Shown here: piece after piece, positions 1-6,331 of the stretch
How the letters are laid out: every line of letters begins with the position of its first letter
How positions within the stretch are numbered: the stretch's first letter is position 1
Origin: Patescibacteria group bacterium
GTDB lineage: Bacteria; Patescibacteriota; Patescibacteriia; UBA2591; PGYQ01
Length of the DNA stretch: 7,407 nt
Assembly (NCBI GenBank): GCA_020057535.1
Contig: JAGVFS010000065.1
Location: forward strand, 1 to 7,407
Direction of reading: 5' to 3'
The notes under the pieces: model-generated
What the model was told of the DNA's origin: nothing
Databases searched by the model: none
The model's input: the letters and a program-made list of their open reading frames with translations, nothing else
Translations under genes and position numbers: made by a program

Positions 1-43
1 AAAATAACAGCGTAAAGTTTAAAATAATCCGTCAGATAGATAA

Positions 44-70
44 AATTTAAATTTATTTTGAATTTAAATT
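44..70. repeat. AT-only inverted repeat downstream of the ATPase gene
   Basis: AATTTAAATT occurs at 44-53 and again at 61-70 with a 7-base spacer. Each copy is itself palindromic, so the pair can form a 10-bp hairpin on either strand. It lies about 65 bases past the TAA of the leftward ATPase gene and could mark transcript 3' ends, but it has no G:C pair and no clear U tract. In this base composition it may be chance. Nothing else is seen in bases 1-133. Confidence 0.25.
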
Positions 71-133
71 GTTGTTTTTCGTTTTACGTTTTGTATTTTA
101 TTATTTTGCAACTGTCATTTTGCATTTTGAGAT

Positions 134-1990
134 TTACATTTTTGTTTTCTTCGGCTGATGAATAGGGGTTGGTTTTTGTTGGAGGGCTTGTTTTAAAGAA
201 ATTTCCTTAGGATTGTAGTTTGTATTTTTTTGTTCTAATGTTTTTTCTTCTTTCTTTTTTGTAAAGCAATTATTGCAATAAACAGGTCTGATTCCATCTG
301 GTTTAAATTTTACTTTTATTTTTTGTTTACATTCCCAACACTCTGTTTCGAATTTTTCTTTTCTTATTTGTTGCGTTTGAGTTGAAAGAGTTTGTGAAGA
401 ATCAGAAGAAATATTTTCTTGAGAAGTGGCAAATTCTATGCCTAATTTTTCTAATTCCAAATAAGATTCTTTTTTTGTTGATTGAGATGAACGAGTTGGT
501 AAAAATTCTTTGGATATTTCTATCTCTCCTTTTTTGGCCTTTTTTAAACAAGATTCGCAAAAAATTGGCCTTTTGCCATCAGGAAGAAAAATTACTTTAA
601 CTTTTTTTCCGCACAAACTACAAACCGCGTCATATAAACCGGAAGGACTAGGACGATGGCCAGCAAATGTTGATGATTTTGAAATTGATTCTTCAAAAAT
701 TCCAGACCAACGAGCGATTTTTTCTTCTACCACTTTCCGAGGTTGACCGTATCTTTCTCTAGAAACTTTAATAATTTTTTCCACATTATTTTTTTCTTTA
801 GAAAGATAATTTATTGGGACTAACGTTTCAGCCGAAAAAGGGGGATTGGTTATTCCGTCGATCATTAACTTTAAATAAATGTTATAATTTGGCAAATTAA
901 CTAAATCTTGAATAGTAAATTTTTCAATAAATTCATTTTCTAAAAATTCGGCGTCGCTGGCGCCAATGCGGAAAACAATCATTGTTCCGACATTGCCAAA
1001 AATTGCGTCTCTAACTTTTGTTGATGTTTCTGTGATTAATTGACCAATGTATTGATGAGCGATAATTAAATTAAGATGATATTTTCGCGCTTCAGATAAA
1101 ATTGAAGCAAAAGAATCAGTCGCAAAATTTTGAAATTCGTCAACATAAAGATAAAAATCTTTTCTTTCTCCTTCGGGGATTCTTACTCTTTCCATAGTTG
1201 ATAATTGAATTTGAGTGATTAACATTGATCCTAAAAGGGAAGAATTGTCTTCGCCGATCCTTCCTTTTGAAACATCGACTAAGAGAATTTTTCTATTATC
1301 CATTATATCGGGAATATTAATGGTGCTTTTTGATTGGCCAACAATGTTTCGAATTAAAGAAACGTTTAAAAATTGGCCGACTTTATTTTGAATTGGAGCG
1401 ATTGCTTCATTACGATAATTTTCTCCCCAAGCCTGAAATTCATTAACCCAAAAAGATTTAACAACCGAGTCTTTTATATTATTAATAATTTTTTGGCGAT
1501 AATTTTTATCAACTAAAAGTCGAGGGATGCCTAAAAGTGTTGACCCGGGTGTGTCTAAAAGAGATAGGATGCAATTACTTAAAATATATTCCATTCGAGC
1601 CGACCAAACATTTGCCCAAATTTTAGTGAAAACGCCAATTAATCCAGAAGCGATTAAATGTTTAAATTTTGGATCTGAAACTTCTAAAATATTAAAACTA
1701 ATTGGAAACTCGGTGTCAATCGGATTAAAATAAACAACATCGTTTACTCGATGTGAAGGAATTTGCTCTAAAACTTCTTCAATAAATTGTCCGTGAGGAT
1801 CTACAATTGTCAATCCCTCGCCTTTATAAATATCTTGAATAGCAAAATTTTTTAAAAGCGCGGTTTTTCCGACACCGGTTTTTCCAACAACATACATGTG
1901 TTGGCGTCGATCTTTTCGTTTAATGCCAAAACTTTTTTGTTGCTTTCGAAAATTAGTTCTGGCAAAAAAAGTTATTTCTTCATTATTCAT
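134..1990 (-). CDS. TraG/VirD4-like DNA-pumping ATPase with two C-terminal CxxC-x17-CxxC modules
   Basis: This 618-residue protein belongs to the TraG/TrwB/VirD4 and HerA/DUF87 group of hexameric ATPases that move DNA or protein at a membrane. Walker A (GKTGVGKT) is at residues 36-43, VDPHG at 63-67, Walker B with DE at 284-285, AHQY at 311-314 and an FRIG motif at 340-343 whose arginine is a candidate arginine finger. After residue 400 comes a low-complexity linker with two CxxC-x17-CxxC modules (C457/C460/C478/C481 and C551/C554/C572/C575), probably zinc-binding. No transmembrane segment is seen, and only 35 residues precede Walker A, so the membrane domain usual in coupling proteins is absent or encoded elsewhere. 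The start is the first ATG after an in-frame TAA at 2043-2045, and there is no Shine-Dalgarno sequence. It lies 172 bp downstream of a broken paralogue. The fold is secure; the substrate (conjugation, DNA uptake, pilus or segregation) is unknown. Confidence 0.85.
   Translation of the reverse strand: MNNEEITFFARTNFRKQQKSFGIKRKDRRQHMYVVGKTGVGKTALLKNFAIQDIYKGEGLTIVDPHGQFIEEVLEQIPSHRVNDVVYFNPIDTEFPISFNILEVSDPKFKHLIASGLIGVFTKIWANVWSARMEYILSNCILSLLDTPGSTLLGIPRLLVDKNYRQKIINNIKDSVVKSFWVNEFQAWGENYRNEAIAPIQNKVGQFLNVSLIRNIVGQSKSTINIPDIMDNRKILLVDVSKGRIGEDNSSLLGSMLITQIQLSTMERVRIPEGERKDFYLYVDEFQNFATDSFASILSEARKYHLNLIIAHQYIGQLITETSTKVRDAIFGNVGTMIVFRIGASDAEFLENEFIEKFTIQDLVNLPNYNIYLKLMIDGITNPPFSAETLVPINYLSKEKNNVEKIIKVSRERYGQPRKVVEEKIARWSGIFEESISKSSTFAGHRPSPSGLYDAVCSLCGKKVKVIFLPDGKRPIFCESCLKKAKKGEIEISKEFLPTRSSQSTKKESYLELEKLGIEFATSQENISSDSSQTLSTQTQQIRKEKFETECWECKQKIKVKFKPDGIRPVYCNNCFTKKKEEKTLEQKNTNYNPKEISLKQALQQKPTPIHQPKKTKM
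266..340 (-). other. second CxxC-x17-CxxC module
   Basis: Residues 551-575 repeat the module as CWEC and CNNC, again 17 residues apart with a PDGIRP turn. The two modules share the cysteines, the basic strand and the PDG-x-RP turn, so they look like an internal duplication. They are separated by about 70 residues rich in Ser, Thr, Gln, Glu and Lys. Confidence 0.75.
548..622 (-). other. first CxxC-x17-CxxC module
   Basis: Residues 457-481 of the ATPase hold CSLC and CESC separated by exactly 17 residues, with a lysine-rich strand and a PDGKRP turn between them. Four cysteines with this spacing suggest a small zinc ribbon. Metal binding is inferred from the motif only. Confidence 0.75.
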
Positions 1991-2069
1991 AAAAACATTA
2001 AAACGTAAGAGACAATAAAAACAAAAATAAATTTAGAGCGTAAAGAGAAATATGCAGTGATTTATTAAA

Positions 2070-2111
2070 TTTAGCTAATATTAACCAATCATTATTTACA
2101 CTTTAGCTAAT
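2070..2111. repeat. paired 10-bp direct repeat in the gap between the two ATPases
   Basis: TTTAGCTAAT is present at 2070-2079 and 2102-2111, a start-to-start distance of 32 bp, close to three helical turns. The core TTAGCTAA is a perfect 8-bp palindrome. The gap 1991-2162 would hold the promoter of the intact ATPase gene if that gene is separately transcribed, so these could be binding sites. No convincing -35/-10 pair is visible, and a chance origin is possible. Confidence 0.25.
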
Positions 2112-2162
2112 TTAAGTTTATTTAATATTTATTTTTTATTTTCTACACAATCTTAAATTAGA

Positions 2163-3662
2163 TTAATTAGATTTTTGTTCTAAACCGATCGGATCGGTTT
2201 CTTCTTTCGATTCTTTTTTGTTTTTTCCATCAACTGATTGAGTTTGTTTTAGTTTATCTATCTCTATCGATTTGTCCGTTGTAGTTTCAATAGAGATTGA
2301 CGGATTAAGTTCTTTTTTTGTTTCTAAATTTTTTTTAATTATTTCTATTGGTAAAGAATATTTTTCTCTACTTTGTTTAATTATTTCTTCTTGATAAGAA
2401 GGATGGGTAGGTGGTAAAATATTTAATGTTTCAGCTGAAAAAGGGTCAAAAGTTTCTCCATCAATAGACATTTTAATAAAAAATTCTCTAGTCCCTAAAT
2501 TTATCATATCTTCAACGCGAAAAATCGGCGTCATTTCAGCGACTAGACATTGAGCATCTGGACCGCCAATGTGAAAAATAACAATTGATCCAACATTACC
2601 CATTACTGTGGCCAAAACTTGTGGTAAAAGTTGGCCAATATATTGATGAGCGACAACAAGACAAAGTCCGTATTTTCTTGATTCAGCAAATATATTTTCA
2701 AAAGTTGTTGTGACTAAATTTTGAAACTCGTCCGCGTAAAGATAAAAATCTTTTCGGTCTTTTTCTTTTATAGAAGCTCGCGCCATTCCAGCTTGATAGA
2801 GTTTTGTGATAAACATTGAGCAAAAAAAAACTGGAATTTTCTTCTCCTAATTTACCTTTGGCAAGATTGATTAAAAGAATTTTTTGAGAATTTATAATTT
2901 TTTCTAAATCGATTTTATTTTCTTCTTGTCCAAAAATATTGCGAAGCAAAGGATTGGAAAGAAATTGAGATAATTTATTAACCAAAGGAATGACAGCTTC
3001 GGCGTCAAATTTTTCCGATCAGTCGGCAAATTCAACGGCCCAGAATTTTTTAATCATCTCGTCTTCAATATAATTAATAACTTTTTGACGATAGTTTCTA
3101 TCTGTTAACATTGAAATCATTCCTTGCATTGTGGCGTGAGGATAATCTAAAAGAGATAGACAAGTAAAACGAAAAACATGCTCTAATCTTGGGGTCCAGT
3201 TAGCGCCAAATTGTTTCTCTAAAATTTCAATTAATCCTTGAGAAATTTGATGTTTTAATTCAGGATTAACATTTTGTAACGGATTGAAAGAAACCGGGCA
3301 ATTTAAATCTGATGGATCAATTAAAACAACATCGTTTATTCTTTCTTTTGGAATAAAATCTAAAATTACTTCAATCAAATCTCCATGAGGATCAATTAAT
3401 CCAACCCCATGACCATAAGCGATATCTTGACGAATTAAAAGTTCTAAAAATTTACTTTTGCCTACCCCGCTTTTGCCGATTACATATATATGACGTTTTC
3501 TATCTTTTCGTTTAATTCCAAAATAAATCTTTTTTCTTCTAAGATTGCTTGATAATTAGTCCGTCCAAAAAAACAACATTCACTAGAATTTATTTTTCCA
3601 TAAATTGGCAATTCGGTTGGCGGTGGAGCCAATCTAAATTTTCGAATTTTAATTTCAGACAT
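2163..3662 (-). pseudogene. broken TraG/VirD4-like ATPase, tandem paralogue of the next gene
   Basis: The fragments line up end to end with the 618-residue paralogue, with roughly half the core residues identical by eye. Reading starts at the ATG at 3662 and gives SSECCFFGRTNYQ, matching FFARTNFR of the paralogue. One base is missing in the A run at 3530-3535. Frame is then good through Walker A (GKSGVGKS, 3454-3477) to a TGA at 3019-3021, at the position of Trp188 (TGG) in the paralogue. It continues in frame to an A/T run at 2822-2830 that has one base too many, then returns to the first frame through FYLYADEF (Walker B) and AHQY to a TAA. Repaired, it would encode 499 residues. It lacks the CxxC modules and ends in a Lys/Glu-rich tail. 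FRIG has become FHIG and the paralogue's Arg327 is Leu. Rapid decay is the simplest reading; recoding or sequence error is possible. Confidence 0.8.
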
Positions 3663-3717
3663 AGAATAGGTAAAACAAAAAGCATTAGATTAAAATTAAT
3701 TAAAGGTTAATTATTTT

Positions 3718-4098
3718 TTATGTTTTTTGTTTTAGTGTCTCTTGTGTTTTTTCTATTTCTTCAAACAACTTTTCTATTTTTTCTTCTCTTGTTTCTTCTT
3801 TTTTCCCCTTTGTATCAATAAAAAATTTAATTATTGGAACATAGCGTAAATATATTTTTTTATTTAAAAGAGCTTGTAAAAGCGGAGTTCGTTTATTTAA
3901 AGTTTTTAAACTTTTTTTTTCTTTATTTTCAGGAAAAACTCTTAAAAAAATTTTAGTTATTTTTAATTCTGGATCAGAGTCTACTCTAATAATAGTGACT
4001 ATGGTGTTTAAATTAAATTCTATTTCTCGAAGTATTATTTGATTTAATTCTTGTCTAATAACCTCGTTTATTTGTTGAACGCGTGTGTTAGAAATCAT
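3718..4098 (-). CDS. rbfA: 30S ribosome-binding factor A
   Basis: The 126-residue product matches RbfA, a single KH-like-domain protein that binds the 30S subunit and helps mature the 5' end of 16S rRNA, notably under cold stress. An N-terminal helix begins with RVQQINEVIRQELNQII, followed by a strand with VTIIRVDSDPELKITKIFLRV, where the family has its V-x-V-S-x-D-L pattern. KIYLRYVPIIKFFID then matches the family's LR-x-VP-x-L-x-F-x-D motif. The C-terminal 25 residues form a charged Glu/Lys helix. Length is normal for the family. The start ATG has no Shine-Dalgarno sequence. It follows infB by 122 bp on the same strand, the common infB-rbfA order, and is 55 bp upstream of the broken ATPase. 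The call is by motif and context, not alignment. Confidence 0.88.
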   Translation of the reverse strand: MISNTRVQQINEVIRQELNQIILREIEFNLNTIVTIIRVDSDPELKITKIFLRVFPENKEKKSLKTLNKRTPLLQALLNKKIYLRYVPIIKFFIDTKGKKEETREEKIEKLFEEIEKTQETLKQKT

Positions 4099-4182
4099 AA
4101 AATCAACTTTTGATATAAAAATAATCGAGAATTATGGATCAAAATAAATTAAATTATAAATTTTGGATTAAGAGAAAATGAT

Positions 4183-4207
4183 ATCTAATTTTAATTAGAA
4201 ATTAGAT
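4183..4207 (-). terminator. possible hairpin at the 3' end of infB
   Basis: ATCTAATTT at 4183-4191 and AAATTAGAT at 4199-4207 form a perfect 9-bp stem with a 7-base loop, 13 bases beyond the infB TAG. The stem has one G:C pair, and the downstream leftward sequence is T-rich but not a clean U tract, so efficient termination is doubtful. It may only attenuate or process the infB-rbfA transcript. Confidence 0.3.
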
Positions 4208-4220
4208 TAATTAGGTTTTT

Positions 4221-6191
4221 CTATTTTGTTTCTATAATTTTTTCTTCATAAACATAAAGAATATCGTCTGGCATAATTAGTGTTTGCGTGTTGAGTTTTA
4301 TTCCACATTCAACTCCAGCATTTACTTCTTCAATTGGAACTTTATTTGTTTGTAGTTCGTCTATAACCCCCTCTCCTATTTTTTTATCTCTTCTTTTTAT
4401 ATCAACTTTCCCTTTTTTAATTATTTTCCCTTCTAAAACTTGCCCACCCAAAATTATTGAACCCTCTCCTTTTTTAAAAGTAGCTAAAATCCTAAGGCAA
4501 CCCAAATCAATTCTTTCAATTTTTGTTGTCTTTGCCATTTCATTTTGGATTTTATTAATTTCATCAATTAAATCATAAATAGTTTCATAAATTTTTATTT
4601 GAACTTTTTTTTCTCGAGCTAAAATTAAAGCTGTTTTTGTCGCTATAACATGTAATCCAATAATTTGAGCTTGGCTGGCGTACGCTCGCATCACATCTGC
4701 TTCGGCGATATTTCCCAGTCCTTGAGCGACAACATTTATAATTAATTCTGGCCTATGAATTTTAACTAAACTTTCAAGTATCGCTTCTTCTGAACCTGAA
4801 ACATCAAATTTTAAAATAATATTTAATTTTTTCGCGTCTAAAAATTTTTTTTGTCCCAAAAAGAATAAAATTTTTTTTCTCTTTTTTTCAAAAAATAAAC
4901 TATGTTCTTTCTCTTTCTTTTTAAACTCTTTCTTGTCAGAAATTGCTTCTAAAATATCTCCAACTTGGCAAATTTTTTTTAATCCTAAAATTTTGACTGG
5001 CGTTCCAGGCTTAGCTTCATTTAATTCTAAATTATTAAAATCTTTCAATGTTCTAGCCTTTCCTGAAACAGGGCCGATAATAATAGCGTCCCCCCCTTTT
5101 AATGTCCCTGTTTGAATTAAAACAGTAGCCACCGTTCCTTCTTGAGAGTCTAAATGCGATTCTATTATTGTCCCCAAAGCCTCTCTATTTGGATTGGCTT
5201 TTATTTTTTCCATTTCTTTAATTAAAAGAATCATTTCCAATAAATTATCAACCCCGTCTCCTTTCTTGGCAGAGATAGGGATGCAAATAATTTTTCCACC
5301 CCAATCTTCTGGCAAAAGATTATTCTCTGCTAATTGTTGTTTTAATCTTTCAATGTCTACTTCTGGCTTATCAATTTTATTAATAGCCACGACAAAAGGC
5401 AGTTTTTCTTGTTGAATGATTTTAATGGCTTCAAGGGTTTGGGGTTTTAATCCGTCGTCGGCTGCGACAACTAAAATCGCAATATCAGCCACTCTTCCCC
5501 CTCGAGTTCTCATCGCTTTAAAAGCCTCATGTCCGGGAGTGTCTAAAAAAGTAATTAATTGGCCATTTTTTTCTACTTGATACGCTCCAATGTGTTGAGT
5601 AATGCCATGACTTTCCGATGAAACAACATTTGTTTTACGAATAAAATCTAATAAAGTGGTTTTTCCATGATCAACGTGTCCCATAATCACGACAACTGGC
5701 GGTTTTGATTCTAATTTATCCTCATCTTCTTTGAGAATTTCTTTTAATTTTTCATTTGTAATAACTCCTCCCTCTTGAATAAGAATTTCGTCCGCTATTT
5801 GTGTTTTAAATCCTAAATCTTGAGCAACAATACTGGCTGTTTCAAAATCAATCTCTTCGTTAATAGTCGCCATGATTCCATTTTTTATTAATTCGGAAAT
5901 AATTTGAACAACCGGTATTTCTAATTTTTGCGCTAATTGATAGACTGTAATTGTCGCAGGAATTTTAATTTCTTTTTTATCCGTCAGTTGATGAATTATT
6001 TCTTCTTTTTCTTCTTCTTTTTCTTCTTCAAATTTTATTAATCCTTTTTGAAAATTTTCTATAATTTTATTCGCAACCCAAGGATTAACTTTAATTGCTT
6101 TTTGACCAATATCAAAACCAAGCTTCGGCAATTCTTCCCGCAACTTTACTGTGGAAATTTTTAATTTTCTGGCCAATTCAGTTATATTCAT
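4221..6191 (-). CDS. infB: translation initiation factor IF-2
   Basis: IF-2 is the GTPase that brings initiator fMet-tRNA to the 30S subunit and promotes subunit joining. This 656-residue copy has two short IF2_N helical modules (about residues 1-50 and 78-130) joined by a Glu/Lys-rich linker. The G domain follows with G1 GHVDHGKT (171-178), G2 GITQH (196-200), G3 DTPGH (217-221), G4 NKID (271-274) and G5 SAK (307-309). Domains II, III and IV follow, with IGLHVIATK at 511-519 and the GEG and GG loop residues near 575-583 as recognisable parts. It lacks the long variable N-terminus of E. coli IF2 (890 residues), as expected for a reduced genome. The start ATG has no Shine-Dalgarno sequence and lies just 9 bases past the best -10 box. 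No nusA is adjacent upstream; a divergent ROK gene is there instead. The stop is TAG. Confidence 0.97.
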   Translation of the reverse strand: MNITELARKLKISTVKLREELPKLGFDIGQKAIKVNPWVANKIIENFQKGLIKFEEEKEEEKEEIIHQLTDKKEIKIPATITVYQLAQKLEIPVVQIISELIKNGIMATINEEIDFETASIVAQDLGFKTQIADEILIQEGGVITNEKLKEILKEDEDKLESKPPVVVIMGHVDHGKTTLLDFIRKTNVVSSESHGITQHIGAYQVEKNGQLITFLDTPGHEAFKAMRTRGGRVADIAILVVAADDGLKPQTLEAIKIIQQEKLPFVVAINKIDKPEVDIERLKQQLAENNLLPEDWGGKIICIPISAKKGDGVDNLLEMILLIKEMEKIKANPNREALGTIIESHLDSQEGTVATVLIQTGTLKGGDAIIIGPVSGKARTLKDFNNLELNEAKPGTPVKILGLKKICQVGDILEAISDKKEFKKKEKEHSLFFEKKRKKILFFLGQKKFLDAKKLNIILKFDVSGSEEAILESLVKIHRPELIINVVAQGLGNIAEADVMRAYASQAQIIGLHVIATKTALILAREKKVQIKIYETIYDLIDEINKIQNEMAKTTKIERIDLGCLRILATFKKGEGSIILGGQVLEGKIIKKGKVDIKRRDKKIGEGVIDELQTNKVPIEEVNAGVECGIKLNTQTLIMPDDILYVYEEKIIETK

Positions 6192-6200
6192 AATAGGCTT

Positions 6201-6229
6201 ATTTTAAACTAATTTTTACTTTTCGTCAA
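6201..6229 (-). promoter_or_regulatory. candidate sigma70-type promoter of infB
   Basis: On the minus strand TTGACG (6229-6224) is followed after exactly 17 bases by TAAAAT (6206-6201), a good sigma70-type pair. The expected start, about 7 bases past the last -10 base, would be near 6194, three bases before the infB ATG. The mRNA would then be nearly leaderless, which fits the lack of a Shine-Dalgarno sequence. It was found by eye, with no score. Confidence 0.5.
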
Positions 6230-6236
6230 TTTTATG

Positions 6237-6254
6237 TGTCAATTTATATTGACA
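6237..6254. promoter_or_regulatory. 18-bp palindrome between divergent genes, possible operator
   Basis: TGTCAAT (6237-6243) and ATTGACA (6248-6254) are perfect inverted repeats around TTAT. With a two-base bulge the arms extend to TTTATG...CATAAA. The right half contains the TTGACA of the rightward promoter candidate. A third half-site, CGTCAAT at 6224-6230, overlaps the infB -35. A dimeric regulator bound here could affect both genes. The same symmetry could also arise simply from back-to-back -35 boxes. Confidence 0.45.
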
Positions 6255-6277
6255 TAAAGAGAAAAATAAAGCATATA
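6249..6277 (+). promoter_or_regulatory. candidate promoter of the ROK gene
   Basis: A consensus TTGACA (6249-6254) is followed after 17 bases by CATATA (6272-6277), a fair -10, with TATATA at 6274-6279 as a longer-spaced alternative. Transcription from here would give a leader of roughly 50 A/T-rich bases before the ATG at 6332, with no Shine-Dalgarno sequence. The -35 is strong but the -10 is ambiguous. Confidence 0.4.
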
Positions 6278-6331
6278 TAAAATATATAAATAAATTTAAA
6301 TTACAAATTATAAATTCTTGATTTAATTTTT

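Noticed and set aside
382..1733. Three plus-strand open frames of 68-78 codons
   Set aside because: They are antisense to the intact ATPase gene, which has clear Walker motifs and cysteine modules in the minus-strand frame.
3019..3021. UGA recoded as glycine, as in Gracilibacteria or Absconditabacteria
   Set aside because: infB (656 codons) and the intact ATPase (618 codons) have no internal TGA, and this TGA aligns with Trp, not Gly.
2163..3662. Four separate small genes in the broken ATPase
   Set aside because: The pieces align consecutively with one paralogue, and joining them at the three lesions gives a continuous protein. Independent starts would be internal codons.
4288..4578. 96-codon open frame on the plus strand
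   Set aside because: It lies antisense inside infB, whose motifs cover this region. It has no recognisable domain, and its composition mirrors the complement of infB.
4933..5415. Two plus-strand open frames of 60 and 73 codons
   Set aside because: Both are antisense to the infB G domain and domain II, with no start signal or family resemblance.
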